This document shows positions 26,651 to 36,292 of a stretch of DNA of 64,000 nt, piece by piece. Location: the NCBI RefSeq assembly GCF_002906655.1, contig NZ_CP025795.1, positions 1,426,001-1,490,000 of the forward strand, in the 5' to 3' direction. Under the pieces are notes generated by a model. That model was given only the letters and a program-made list of their open reading frames with translations. It was not told where the DNA came from and did not search any database. How positions within the stretch are numbered: position 1 is the first letter of the stretch; each line of letters begins with the position of its first letter. A program made the position numbers and the translations under genes. This DNA comes from Vibrio hyugaensis (GTDB lineage: Bacteria; Pseudomonadota; Gammaproteobacteria; Enterobacterales; Vibrionaceae).

Positions 26651-28099
26651 ATGCCGATTCAATTTCATCAGCTTACTGCCAAAGAAAACACTTCTACTCT
26701 CTCTATCGGTGGTTGGCACATTGAAGCCGAGCAATCTTGGGGCATATTCAGTTCTGAGGGCGATATTGGTTCGATGCTTGGTGACTTACTGTGTGGTGAG
26801 ATTAAACCTGAATCAGGTCAACTCAACATCGAAGGTTGCCATATTGCTCAGGTCTCCCTTTCCGAGCAACAACGATTGTTGGAACTGGAGATAGAAAAGG
26901 ACGATACCGACTTTCTCGACCGTATTGACCAAGGCAGTTCCGTTTACCAGTTGATTTTTGAAGCCTGCCAAGATGAAGCCTTCACACAGACTCTGATTGA
27001 AGATCTCGACTTATCACATTTAGCAGAAAGCGGTTTTCGAGTGCTTTCAACGGGTGAAACACGACGCGTTATGCTTGCCCGAGCGCTAGCTACCAAGCCT
27101 GACTTAGTATTGTTAGACAACCCGTTGACTGGTTTGGATGTCGCGCACCGTGCATCATTGGCAACATATCTCCAAACACTCTCTCAATCAGTGCAAATGC
27201 TGATCACCTTCTCTCGTGAATCTGACATGCCTGACTGGATAGAACATATTGCGCTGTTCAACGCTGGCAAGCTTGATAGCACCATGGATAAGCAAAGCTG
27301 GGACCAGCACCCTATCATTGCGCAGATCAAATCGCAGTCAGAAAAACAAAGCGAAGAGATGATGACGTTGATTCGCCAACACCAACATTCGACGCACTTC
27401 GACAATCCAATTTTTGAGCTCAAAAACGGCAAAGTGGAATATACAGAGAAAACCATTTTTACCGACTTAAATTGGCGTATTGATAAGGGCCAACACTGGC
27501 AAGTCAAAGGGCCCAACGGCTGTGGTAAAAGTACACTGTTAGGGTTGATATTTGGTGATCATCCTCAGTGTTACAGTAACGATATTCAGATCTTTGGTAA
27601 GAAACGCGGTAGTGGCGAGACCATATGGGAAATCAAGCAACACATTGGCATGGTTTCTTCTGCGTTGCACCTTCAATATCGTGTTAATTGCAGTGCACTA
27701 GAAGTGATTCTATCAGGTTTCTATGATTCGATTGGCTTGTATTCGCAACCAAGTAAAAAGGAAATAAATATCGCTAAAGACTGGCTTACGATCTTGCACA
27801 TGGAACAATACGAGAAGACGTCATTCAAGCGATTGGAATATGGTCAACAGCGACTTCTACTTATTGCACGAGCCATTGTAAAGCAGCCTATGTTGCTGAT
27901 ATTGGATGAGCCTTATCAAGGTTTGGATTACCTAGGTCGTGTGTTGGTAAAAAACACACTTGAGTTAATCGCGAAAGAAAATCTAAGCCAGCTCCTGTAT
28001 GTTTCTCACTATCAAGAGGATGACTTAGGCAGTGTTCAGAACTACCTAGAATTCAAGTTTGACAAGCAAGCCCAGTGCTATAAAGGTTGCATTGAGTAA
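26651..28099 (+). CDS. ModF-like protein with two ABC ATPase domains, N-terminal Walker A degenerate
   Basis: A 482-residue cytoplasmic twin ABC protein. ATG 26651 is preferred because GGAAG lies 6 nt upstream. The second domain (about 255-482) is complete: Walker A GPNGCGKSTLLGLIFG, a signature-like LEYGQQRLLLIARA, and Walker B LILDEPYQGLD. The first domain keeps STGETRRVMLARAL and LVLLDNPLTGLD, but its Walker A region reads SSEGDIGSMLGDLLCG, lacking the GKS/T. Family members (ModF/PhrA) are linked in name to molybdate genes, but function is unsettled. No membrane partner is adjacent, so it may not be a transporter subunit. Confidence 0.85.
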   Translation: MPIQFHQLTAKENTSTLSIGGWHIEAEQSWGIFSSEGDIGSMLGDLLCGEIKPESGQLNIEGCHIAQVSLSEQQRLLELEIEKDDTDFLDRIDQGSSVYQLIFEACQDEAFTQTLIEDLDLSHLAESGFRVLSTGETRRVMLARALATKPDLVLLDNPLTGLDVAHRASLATYLQTLSQSVQMLITFSRESDMPDWIEHIALFNAGKLDSTMDKQSWDQHPIIAQIKSQSEKQSEEMMTLIRQHQHSTHFDNPIFELKNGKVEYTEKTIFTDLNWRIDKGQHWQVKGPNGCGKSTLLGLIFGDHPQCYSNDIQIFGKKRGSGETIWEIKQHIGMVSSALHLQYRVNCSALEVILSGFYDSIGLYSQPSKKEINIAKDWLTILHMEQYEKTSFKRLEYGQQRLLLIARAIVKQPMLLILDEPYQGLDYLGRVLVKNTLELIAKENLSQLLYVSHYQEDDLGSVQNYLEFKFDKQAQCYKGCIE

Positions 28100-28104
28100 A
28101 GCAT

Positions 28105-29571
28105 TCACTGAGTGGCAACCACTTCCGAATAAGGAAGTGGTTTGGCGTAGAAATAACCTTGGTGTAGCTTCACACCTAACATTTTTAAGTGTGCAGCTTG
28201 CTCTCGAGTTTCTACACCTTCCGCGATCAGGTCGACATGCAGATCTTCCGCCAATCGAACGATAGCGTTCAACACCGTTGAATTAACGCTCTCAATCCCG
28301 ATTGTATCAACAAAACACTTATCAATTTTCAGATAATCGACTTTCATATGTTGCAGTACCGCCAACGCGGTTTGCCCTGTACCAAAGTCATCAATCAACA
28401 CCTGAATCCCATGCAGCCTCAGCGCCGCAATGTGACTCCTCGCTTCTCCGTCGATCAATTGTCTTTCTGTGATCTCGATACTCATTTCGACGTTGTATTG
28501 TTGAAGCTTACGGTGGATAGTCTCGATTTTTCTTATCACATGGGAATTAGCTAGATAACCCGGTGGAACATTGACGCCTAAATGAACAGGCAGTTTGAAT
28601 TTCGCTTGAGAGAAATCTTCACACGCTCTTTCTAATACAAAGTCAGTCAACATTTCCACTAACCCACTCTCTTCAGCTGCGGGTACAAATTCATCCGGTG
28701 AGATAAACCCCCGCTGTTTATGGGGCCAACGAACTAAAGCTTCATAACCAAACGTTTTGCCTGTGCTCGAATCCACTTGAGGTTGGTAATACAATAAAAG
28801 CTCACGCTTTTTTATTGCTTTGCGTAGGTCAGAAACTAAGCTGCGTTGAGGATCGATGAAGCGGTTGATAAAGAAAATAAAAAGATAAAAGAGCAATAAG
28901 ATTGGAACCGCAGAAACCACGTACGAAAAGCGCTTTTGCTCAACGTAAAAGTCGCTGGCTTCCACTAGTGCCTCATAGTCGAACAATTTTGAGTAGCCGA
29001 GTGACACCGCATTCTCTCCCTGCATAGACGCATATTTAGGCGCAGAAGCATTACCCACAAACATGGCTGAACGTTTTAAACGAACGTCATTACGGTAGCC
29101 AATAGTGGCTCCAAAGTAGTCTCTATCAACAATAGTGACCGCTTTGTATTCAGGTGCATCTTCTTTTGGCGTCACTAGGAATAAGACTTGCTCGCCATAG
29201 CCGGTGATATGTCCAAGCGTGAGCTCACCTTTACGATACAACTCAACATAGCTATCCATAGGACGATTCATTGTCCCCAGCTTTGAGGAACAAATAATCT
29301 GGCCATCTTTGACAATCAGGGTTTCATCGATATGCCTTTCAAACATTAAATTCTGTTGTATCGCTTCGCAACGTTCTGGATAGATCAAGGCCGTTCGGTT
29401 TTCCGTCTCAATTTGAAACAGGATTTCATCCGCAACTTGCAGATTCTTATCAAGAATATGATCGAGATTACGCTGAACACTTTGATGTGCCAAATAGAAA
29501 ACTTGCGCAACGATCAGAGGCAACGGAAGCAGGTAAATGATGGCTTTTTTCCAAAGCTCTTTATTTATCAT
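28105..29571 (-). CDS. c-di-GMP phosphodiesterase with CSS-motif sensor and EAL domain
   Basis: About 488 residues from ATG 29571; a TTG seven codons upstream is the only longer start. Transmembrane helices flank a periplasmic CSS-motif domain (about 40-230). It has the Cys-Ser-Ser in QIICSSKLG and a partner Cys in PERCEAIQ, which control activity through disulphide state in E. coli homologues. The EAL domain (about 255-490) keeps the catalytic set: EALVRW, the Asn in GVNVPPG, IEITERQL, IDDFGTGQ, YLKIDKCFV, IAEGVETREQ and HQGYFYAKPL. It should therefore hydrolyse c-di-GMP. It converges with the ModF-like gene with only 5 nt between stops. Confidence 0.93.
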   Translation of the reverse strand: MINKELWKKAIIYLLPLPLIVAQVFYLAHQSVQRNLDHILDKNLQVADEILFQIETENRTALIYPERCEAIQQNLMFERHIDETLIVKDGQIICSSKLGTMNRPMDSYVELYRKGELTLGHITGYGEQVLFLVTPKEDAPEYKAVTIVDRDYFGATIGYRNDVRLKRSAMFVGNASAPKYASMQGENAVSLGYSKLFDYEALVEASDFYVEQKRFSYVVSAVPILLLFYLFIFFINRFIDPQRSLVSDLRKAIKKRELLLYYQPQVDSSTGKTFGYEALVRWPHKQRGFISPDEFVPAAEESGLVEMLTDFVLERACEDFSQAKFKLPVHLGVNVPPGYLANSHVIRKIETIHRKLQQYNVEMSIEITERQLIDGEARSHIAALRLHGIQVLIDDFGTGQTALAVLQHMKVDYLKIDKCFVDTIGIESVNSTVLNAIVRLAEDLHVDLIAEGVETREQAAHLKMLGVKLHQGYFYAKPLPYSEVVATQ

Positions 29572-29588
29572 CGAGGAATGGTCTCTAC

Positions 29589-29864
29589 TCAATCAAATTT
29601 ATAAATAAAACACCGATAACGCGTCCCTATCAAACACTTAAGAAACTCTTTCGAAAGTAATCTTCCGAGCTGAATCCATTGATTGAGTATGGGTAATAAG
29701 CAATAAAGCCGCAAATATAACAATGAGTTATTGATACATGGCTCATTTGAGAGACAGAGTTTAACAACTTTCTTAATTGTATTGCGATCTGTGAAGGTAA
29801 ATTCACACAAAAATTGCCAATTCTGCCAATAGGTAAAGATGAAACCTGCTAGAAGAAAAATCAT
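29589..29864 (-). CDS. Doubtful 91-aa ORF upstream of the EAL gene
   Basis: The 450-nt gap 29572-30021 contains only this frame. It has a hydrophobic start (IFLLAGFIFTYWQNWQF) and a Leu/Cys-rich rest including LYLRLYCLLPILNQW. AAGGA lies only 1 nt before the ATG, too close for a normal site, and no family is recognised. It could be a small membrane protein or chance. The rest of the gap is AT-rich with no clear signal. Confidence 0.25.
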   Translation of the reverse strand: MIFLLAGFIFTYWQNWQFLCEFTFTDRNTIKKVVKLCLSNEPCINNSLLYLRLYCLLPILNQWIQLGRLLSKEFLKCLIGTRYRCFIYKFD

Positions 29865-30021
29865 GTCCTTATGCTTGAATGATGGTCGTTCTTAATTAAG
29901 GTAAAAATATTAATATGGCTTTTTCTCATTATATGAGAATATCCGCCACCAATTATTTTCCTTTTCTCAGTGTTTAAGAATTATAGTTGTTGCATACCAA
30001 TTATCACGTTACAACACACTC

Positions 30022-30756
30022 ATGACGACAAACAAAGCCAACGCTAATCAGGTAAACGAAAAGGCGCTGCAATTGCTCATGCAAGTCGCAGTCAGTCCAT
30101 TCCCAGTCTCTGCGAAAACGCTCAGTGAACAACTGGCCGTACCTTTGAGTAGTCTTTATCGACATTTAAAGCTGCTTAAAGAGTGGAATTTGATTGAAGA
30201 AAGCGTACACGACAAGACATTTGTAGTCGGCCCAGCCGCTTTGCTGCTAATGCACAGCTATGAAACCGCACAACATGGCTTAGACATGGTAGAAACCATT
30301 TTGGCTCGCTTGGTTCAACAAACCGGTGAAATGGCGGCTTATATGGTGCCTTCTGGTTACCGCGCGCTTTGCGTCAGACAAAAAGAGAGTATGCAGGCGC
30401 TTCGATGCAGCTACGTCCAGGGTCAAAGTCAACCATTGCTTCGTGGCGCCTCATCTAAGGTGATGCTGGCTTTTATGCCCCAAAGCCGATGCGAAAAAAT
30501 CCTGCGTCATTTTGGTCAGGACCATCGTCTCAGCGAGTGGGAACAAGAGCTCAGCACCATACGTAAGAACGGATACGCTGTTAGTACATCAGAAATTGAT
30601 CCTGGTGTTTCTGGCATCAGCGCACCAGTCATGAAAGGAAGTAAATTGATTGGCGCAGTCTCGGTAATGGCTCCGGCTCACCGAGTCGAAAAGGATAAGC
30701 AGCGTATCATTTTGCATGTGTTGCAGGCAGCGAGGGCGTTGCCGCCAGAAAGGTAA
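30022..30756 (+). CDS. IclR-family transcriptional regulator
   Basis: A 244-residue regulator. The N-terminal winged helix (about 10-75, containing FPVSAKTLSEQLAVPLSSLYRHLKLLKEW) is followed by an IclR effector domain (about 85-240). The effector domain carries LLRGASSKVMLAFMP, a variant of the family's GxxxxGKAxLA motif, and VSTSEIDPGVSGISAPV. It lies 6 nt before the degenerate ureohydrolase gene, so the two are co-transcribed. The regulator may respond to a ligand related to amino acid or guanidino metabolism, but that is only guessed from the partner. Confidence 0.88.
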   Translation: MTTNKANANQVNEKALQLLMQVAVSPFPVSAKTLSEQLAVPLSSLYRHLKLLKEWNLIEESVHDKTFVVGPAALLLMHSYETAQHGLDMVETILARLVQQTGEMAAYMVPSGYRALCVRQKESMQALRCSYVQGQSQPLLRGASSKVMLAFMPQSRCEKILRHFGQDHRLSEWEQELSTIRKNGYAVSTSEIDPGVSGISAPVMKGSKLIGAVSVMAPAHRVEKDKQRIILHVLQAARALPPER

Positions 30757-30762
30757 TTCATC

Positions 30763-31602
30763 ATGTTAGGCTTTTTCAAACGCTATAAACTTCATCGAGC
30801 TCAGAAACCCGTCCATCACTACCCTTTTTCTTTCATGACGGTTTGTGAGCATTTAGCCCCGATGAGCAGTGGCGCTTTTGATTTAGCTGATCAAAGTTTA
30901 GAGAACGCCAGTGACTGGCTTTACCAGCAACATGATCAAGGTTCGGCTGCGAACTTAGGACACTTTTCTCATCACCAAATCGAGAGTGGCGACTTTCAAG
31001 AGGCGTTAAGTTTGTCTCTTTCACGCCACTCAATACCCGTGGTGCTTTCGAATTGTACCGAAGCGATTCTATCGATGTTGCCCGTTGTGGTTTGCGATAA
31101 CGATGAAATTGGCATCATCAATATTGGACACCGAATTAATCTCAAGCCAACCTTGGAGCCTCGCCTTGGCTCAGCTTTTCACTTTGCATTATCTCGCTAT
31201 CGAAACGTACGCTTGTTTTTTGCTGGTGCAAATGAGCAAGAGACCAAGCAAGAAACGTGGGACTACGCCGAAGACCAAGGGTGCGATTGGGTTACCGATC
31301 GTGAATTTTCCTTTCGCTACCGCAATCATCTCAAGCAACAAGTGGGAAGTTACCTAGACCATTGCGACCAAATCGTTATATCGATTGACCTGGCATCACT
31401 AGTAACAAAGAACAATCTGGATGGAACACCTGCGTTAGATATGCAAATGGTACTTCGCACGATTCGTTTATGTTTGGTATCCGGGAAGGTGAAAGCCGTT
31501 CACCTCGTTGGTGATAGAGATCGCCTTGTGTATTCCAAGCAAACGAAAGCCATTCTCGAAGAGCTATATCAAATGGCACCGTTGATCGACCACGCGGCAT
31601 AG
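30763..31602 (+). CDS. Ureohydrolase-fold protein (formimidoylglutamase-like) lacking metal ligands
   Basis: A 279-residue protein in operon with an IclR regulator. Its pattern follows the arginase/agmatinase/HutG fold. There is a central IGIINIGHRINLKP where active enzymes have the DAHxD metal site, ISIDLASL where they have a DxD, and SGKVKAVHLVGDRDRL near the C-terminus, resembling the HutG region GKxKAxDIAExNP. The expected Asp/His metal ligands are replaced in the first two sites. I infer a non-catalytic or altered member of the family. Identification rests on remote pattern similarity, so I hold it loosely. No transmembrane or signal sequence. Confidence 0.6.
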   Translation: MLGFFKRYKLHRAQKPVHHYPFSFMTVCEHLAPMSSGAFDLADQSLENASDWLYQQHDQGSAANLGHFSHHQIESGDFQEALSLSLSRHSIPVVLSNCTEAILSMLPVVVCDNDEIGIINIGHRINLKPTLEPRLGSAFHFALSRYRNVRLFFAGANEQETKQETWDYAEDQGCDWVTDREFSFRYRNHLKQQVGSYLDHCDQIVISIDLASLVTKNNLDGTPALDMQMVLRTIRLCLVSGKVKAVHLVGDRDRLVYSKQTKAILEELYQMAPLIDHAA

Positions 31603-31614
31603 CTCTTACTTCTA

Positions 31615-31647
31615 CCCATGAGCCATCATAAAATGTTGTCTCATGGG
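31615..31647 (+). terminator. Hairpin after the IclR operon, without T-run
   Basis: CCCATGAG (31615-31622) pairs with CTCATGGG (31640-31647) around a 17-nt loop, 12 nt after the stop. The following sequence ATTAC lacks Ts, so it may stabilise the 3' end rather than terminate. The rest of the gap up to 31921 is AT-rich with no other signal seen. Confidence 0.4.
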
Positions 31648-31921
31648 ATTACTATCGCATATAGCCCTTTCTTATTATTTATTAACAATTTAATACGCAA
31701 AAAGTGCGACGCATACCCACCCAAACTATTGAACTAAGATCACATTCACGTTCTAATAGACACGATATGAACTTGGTATGACATACGAATAAAAAACAAC
31801 CAAAGTTCAATAACTAAGCGGTCATATTACAACTAAAAATCAAACCGCAAATTTAACTTCGATGAGCCTTTTGCTCACACTCGCTTGGTGCCATTAAGTT
31901 CCACTAGATTTAGGATACTTG

Positions 31922-34912
31922 ATGATGCTAAAACAAATATTCATCACACTCGCATCTATTTTTTCCCCCTACGCTCTGGCAACAGTGTTTGACTTAGCTG
32001 ACATTAAAACCGGTGAAGAGGTCGGTTTTTGCCCTAATGGCAGCATTACTGTTACAGGTTCGACCTACCACTGTAGCACTAGTATTGAACTGCAAACTGG
32101 CGATTGGATTCTCAACAGAAACCACAACGCCGCAACACTCACCGCTCAGAGCTCGATTACCTTGAAAGGCTCGAATATCGTTGGAGCCACAGACAATCCA
32201 ATTAACATTAACGCTTTGGGTACTTGGCTTAAAGTGGAAGGAAATAGCTACGTTCTTGGCGATATTTCTGCACTCGGATCCATTCAAATTACGGACAGTG
32301 AAGTAAAAGGAAAAATAAAAACAAATGGCGTAGGACCTAATGGCCGATCCGTTGAGTTTCACGGTATGCAAAATGTTTTAAATGGTGAAATCATCGCTCA
32401 AAGCGAAGTTTATATTGAATCAGGCATGTTCTGTGGAAAGATCGAGTCAACAGGCACTAATGTAAAGATCAATACGACGGATACTAATTCATCTAACAGG
32501 CCTATTGTTGTAGGTGATATCAACGCAAGGTCCACAATTGAACTAAACAATGTAGAAGTGTTCGGCTCAATAACGTCTCTCGGTCATACCGTGGATACCG
32601 GATTCAAAGCAACGAACGTTTATGCTGATAGACAAGCCATTACTGCACACCATTTTTCGATGAATAGCACCGATGTTTCAGTATGTGGGCAAGTTACTGC
32701 TAGCCTTGATGCGGGAACCAACTTTAAACATTTCTGTGGAATACAAGACCCTAACTGTGATTACGCAAACCAAAGCCCGAAAGTCTGCACGGTTCCAGAA
32801 ACGATTCCGGTTTGTAAAATTACCCCACCATCAGAAGACGATTTCGATCTTGTCGTCACACCAGCAGAAGACATCGCACTAATGTGTGGTGATGAACTCC
32901 CTCAGTTTACCGTAACTACAACCAACAATGGTAAAGTAACGAGTGCTCAAGTGTTGGCTTCTCTCTCTCATCCTGACCTATTCACTCTTGAGATGGTCGA
33001 AGGAAAACAGAAAATTGACGACAACAACTTTGTCTCGAAGGATGACGGGACGCTCATAATAAAAGTTATCCCGAATGATATCGATTCGATTGCGTTAGAT
33101 TCAAATTACACACTGACTTTCACCATGGTTGACGACATAAACAAAGCACAAACCGTGCAGTTCATGTTTACACCATATATGTTTGAAGCGTACGCAGAAG
33201 ACCTCAGCTCACTTAAAGAGATTCACGTTGTCGCTGGTAAATCAAAAACCGTAAATACCCGCTTGTTAGCTTGCGCATCAACCGGTGAACAAGTTATTGC
33301 TACTAATTACAATGGTACCCCTCAGGTCGCCCACCCGATCATCAAGCCAGCGGGTGGTAGCGAAGGAAACTTTCGTTACTCTGCGGAGTTTTCGGATGGT
33401 CTTTCTAGCCATGGTTTAATCACGAATGAATCTGGATTGTTCTCTGTAAACCTATCCGATACCTTCGAATGTAAGGGTTTCGAAGAATGTCCAGAAGAAG
33501 GTTCCGTTAAAGTCGAGGGGACGTTTGACGTCAAATCCCGACCATGGACGTTAGCGATTTGTGATGGTTCAACAACACTGGCTTCCGGTACGTCAGAGAG
33601 CGGACCGGGCTTTATTGCTGCTGGCGAATACTTCTCGCTAACCATTAAACCCATCATTTGGCAAAGTGGTGGCTCTGTTACTGGTGAAGTAAGTACAAAG
33701 AGTTATTGCAACGCAGATGTTACTCGCAACTTTATGTTGGAAGATGCACCCGCGGCAAGCATCGTATTAAGTAGTAAACAAAAGACGCCGACTGAAACGG
33801 CAAACCAATCCGAGAAGTTACTGGAAAGTACCTTGTCACTCACTCGTAGTCATACTGAGAGCGAAAACGAACAATACACCTTTTCTGATTTGTATTGGGA
33901 AGAAGTCGGTAGTTTGAAGATTAAAGCCAGCCTAACCAGCGAATATCTCGATATGACAGTCAACACAGGTTACCGAAATGTTGGCCGCTTCTACGCCAAA
34001 TACTTCAAAGCTCGTGATGCTGAATGGACATATCCGACTAAGCAGAGTTTCATCTACATGAATCAACCATTCGAGCGAGTCAGCTATGACGTTGTCGCAC
34101 TCAACGCGAAAAAAGAAGACATCAAAAACTACGTACATTTTGATGCGAGTTTGCGAGAGCATTTCCATTTGGGTGAACTGAGTGACTACGTCGACCGCTT
34201 TATACCACCAGCAGCAGAATCGGCTGAATGGAACTTGGTTGGCGATGCAAGCGTCGGTACTTTCACTATCGATAAAGCAATGGGTAACGCCAATTGTGAT
34301 AATAGTCCTTGCTGGGAAAAAGATGGGACTGACGGGAAATATCCAGATGGTCCATTCAATAAAGATTCAGGCTCGACGAACAGCAAGATTGGTTTAACTC
34401 ACATCGCAGTGATCGATGAAATAAACTTCTTCGATGATCGACATATCCTTGAAGAGCAGCCCGACATTCGCTTTGGTAGGCTGAACTTTAAAGACGTCGG
34501 AGGTAACCAAGGTATGACTATTAAGGTACCTCTGGATGTGGAAGTGTGGCAAAACGGACGATTCGTTACTCACTTTGAAGACAGTGCAACAACCGCTAAT
34601 GGCGTACATCATTCTCGCACCCCTATTTGGTCAAATTCTTCACCAAATAACACTCTTTTATCTGGTGAAGGTACGATGCTCGCTGGCAGGACGTATGACA
34701 TTGTCGCAAGCCAAGTAGACTCAGCACGAGAACAGGTGCGCTTTCATTTAGATCTGAGTAGCGCAGGCAACAACTTACCTTGGTTGAAGTACAATTGGGA
34801 TAAAACCGATACGGAAGAGGACAACCCACCTACGGTTGTGACATTTGGTATTCATCGTGGTAACGACAGAATCATCTATCGAGGGGAGCCAAACTTTATT
34901 GGTATGAATTAA
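31922..34912 (+). CDS. Large secreted MshQ-like protein (DUF6701), orphan
   Basis: A 996-residue exported protein from ATG 31922, with AGGA 6 nt upstream. The signal peptide is residues 1-20, ending YALA. Residues about 75-230 contain repeated short beta segments such as GDISALGSIQITDSEVKGK and GDINARSTIELNNVEVFG, suggesting a beta-helix or bactofilin-like stack. Cys pairs follow (CNPD-type, PNCDYANQ). The C-terminal 320 residues match DUF6701 of MSHA pilus protein MshQ: VGRFYAKYFKARDAEW, IRFGRLNFKDVGGNQGM, and LDVEVWQNGRFVTHFEDSAT. Real MshQ proteins sit at the end of msh pilus operons; no pilus gene is near here. Its role in adhesion is inferred. A strong terminator follows. Confidence 0.82.
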   Translation: MMLKQIFITLASIFSPYALATVFDLADIKTGEEVGFCPNGSITVTGSTYHCSTSIELQTGDWILNRNHNAATLTAQSSITLKGSNIVGATDNPININALGTWLKVEGNSYVLGDISALGSIQITDSEVKGKIKTNGVGPNGRSVEFHGMQNVLNGEIIAQSEVYIESGMFCGKIESTGTNVKINTTDTNSSNRPIVVGDINARSTIELNNVEVFGSITSLGHTVDTGFKATNVYADRQAITAHHFSMNSTDVSVCGQVTASLDAGTNFKHFCGIQDPNCDYANQSPKVCTVPETIPVCKITPPSEDDFDLVVTPAEDIALMCGDELPQFTVTTTNNGKVTSAQVLASLSHPDLFTLEMVEGKQKIDDNNFVSKDDGTLIIKVIPNDIDSIALDSNYTLTFTMVDDINKAQTVQFMFTPYMFEAYAEDLSSLKEIHVVAGKSKTVNTRLLACASTGEQVIATNYNGTPQVAHPIIKPAGGSEGNFRYSAEFSDGLSSHGLITNESGLFSVNLSDTFECKGFEECPEEGSVKVEGTFDVKSRPWTLAICDGSTTLASGTSESGPGFIAAGEYFSLTIKPIIWQSGGSVTGEVSTKSYCNADVTRNFMLEDAPAASIVLSSKQKTPTETANQSEKLLESTLSLTRSHTESENEQYTFSDLYWEEVGSLKIKASLTSEYLDMTVNTGYRNVGRFYAKYFKARDAEWTYPTKQSFIYMNQPFERVSYDVVALNAKKEDIKNYVHFDASLREHFHLGELSDYVDRFIPPAAESAEWNLVGDASVGTFTIDKAMGNANCDNSPCWEKDGTDGKYPDGPFNKDSGSTNSKIGLTHIAVIDEINFFDDRHILEEQPDIRFGRLNFKDVGGNQGMTIKVPLDVEVWQNGRFVTHFEDSATTANGVHHSRTPIWSNSSPNNTLLSGEGTMLAGRTYDIVASQVDSAREQVRFHLDLSSAGNNLPWLKYNWDKTDTEEDNPPTVVTFGIHRGNDRIIYRGEPNFIGMN

Positions 34913-34937
34913 CTTCCTCCTCTTATAGTCCGGAGAT

Positions 34938-34969
34938 AAAAAGCGCCCCTCGTGTGAGGGGCGCTTTTT
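34938..34969 (+). terminator. Bidirectional terminator between the MshQ-like and RhlE genes
   Basis: AAAAAGCGCCCCTC (34938-34951) pairs with GAGGGGCGCTTTTT (34956-34969) around a 4-nt loop. It serves both convergent genes. Confidence 0.95.
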
Positions 34970-34999
34970 ACTATATTGTTCTTACGTCGTAAACAATTC

Positions 35000-36292
35000 T
35001 TAGCTTGATGAACGGCGAGCTTTCAAGCGTTTCACCATCGCTAAACGACGTTCAGCACTGCCTTGATCGGTTGCAGACTGGTTTGGATTATTGCGTCGGC
35101 CTTGACGGTTTTTAAATGCAGGCTTCGAATTTAGCTTCTCAATGTACGATTCGCGTTGTTTTGGCTCGTAACCAGCAAGTTCGATACGACGAATATGTTG
35201 TTGAATCAGGTTTTCAACCTGGACTACAGTTAGCTCTTCTTCACGATTCACGAAAGATACTGCATGACCTTGTTTACCTGCACGGCCAGTACGACCGATA
35301 CGGTGAACGTAATCTTCTGCTAGGAATGGCATGTCGTAGTTGACTACGTGTGGTAAGTCCTCAATATCCAAGCCACGTGCAGCAACGTCTGTTGCCACCA
35401 TCACACGTACTTTGCCAGTTTTGAACTCTTCCAGAGCACGACGGCGAGCACTTTGCGCACGGTCACCGTGACAAACTACGGCTTTAATACCATCCAGTTT
35501 CAATTCTTTTACTACATCGTTTGCGGTTTCTTTGTAGTTCACGAAAACCAGCACTTGTTTCCAGTTTTTACGACCAATAAGCTCAGAAAGTAGCTCTGTC
35601 TTACGTTCTTGATCCACTGGATACAATACGTGAGCAATAGTTTGCGCAGTGGTATTTGCACGCTCTACTTCGATACGCTTTGGCTTACGTAGAATATCTT
35701 TTGCTAACACGTTTAGTTGGCTAGATGTCGTCGCAGAGAACATCATGATCTGTGGATCGGTATCCACATCCAACATGATTTTACGAACCGCATGGATAAA
35801 ACCCATGTCCAAGATTCGGTCTGCTTCATCAAACACAAGGAACTCAATGTTTGCTACTGAAACGTTACCTTGCTCAATGTGCTCTTCTAGACGTCCTGGT
35901 GTTGCAACCAGAATATCCACACCACTTTCTAACGCAGTCACCTGTGATGACATCTTACGACCACCAAAAATAGCCGCAACAGAGAGATTCGTGTACTTGG
36001 TGTAAGCTTTGATGTTATCAGCGATTTGCTCTGCTAATTCACGAGTCGGAGCCATGATAAGTGCACGTGCCGTTTTGCGAGACGCGTTACGACCACTGTC
36101 CAACAAGCGTTGAATCATTGGCAAAGAGAAGGCCGCGGTTTTACCCGTACCTGTTTGTGCAGTAGCGAAAATATCATGACCTCGACGAGCCATTGGAATC
36201 GCCTTCTGTTGGATTGGCGTTAACTTCTCATAACCGCATTCTGCCAGTGCTGTAACCACTTCTGGCGCAAAACCTTGAGATGAAAATGACAT
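35000..36292 (-). CDS. DEAD-box RNA helicase, RhlE type
   Basis: A 430-residue ATP-dependent RNA helicase of compact RhlE type. Motifs: ATAQTGTGKTAAFSLP (I), APTRELAEQIAD (Ia), ATPGRLEEH, VFDEADRIL (II), MMFSATTSSQ (III), VATDVAARGLDIEDL (V), HRIGRTGRAGKQGHA (VI). A short basic C-terminal tail (about 375-430, RQGRRNNPNQ) likely aids RNA binding. It has no long RGG region, unlike the DeaD-type helicase at 18514, so the two are distinct paralogues. Monocistronic. Confidence 0.92.
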   Translation of the reverse strand: MSFSSQGFAPEVVTALAECGYEKLTPIQQKAIPMARRGHDIFATAQTGTGKTAAFSLPMIQRLLDSGRNASRKTARALIMAPTRELAEQIADNIKAYTKYTNLSVAAIFGGRKMSSQVTALESGVDILVATPGRLEEHIEQGNVSVANIEFLVFDEADRILDMGFIHAVRKIMLDVDTDPQIMMFSATTSSQLNVLAKDILRKPKRIEVERANTTAQTIAHVLYPVDQERKTELLSELIGRKNWKQVLVFVNYKETANDVVKELKLDGIKAVVCHGDRAQSARRRALEEFKTGKVRVMVATDVAARGLDIEDLPHVVNYDMPFLAEDYVHRIGRTGRAGKQGHAVSFVNREEELTVVQVENLIQQHIRRIELAGYEPKQRESYIEKLNSKPAFKNRQGRRNNPNQSATDQGSAERRLAMVKRLKARRSSS

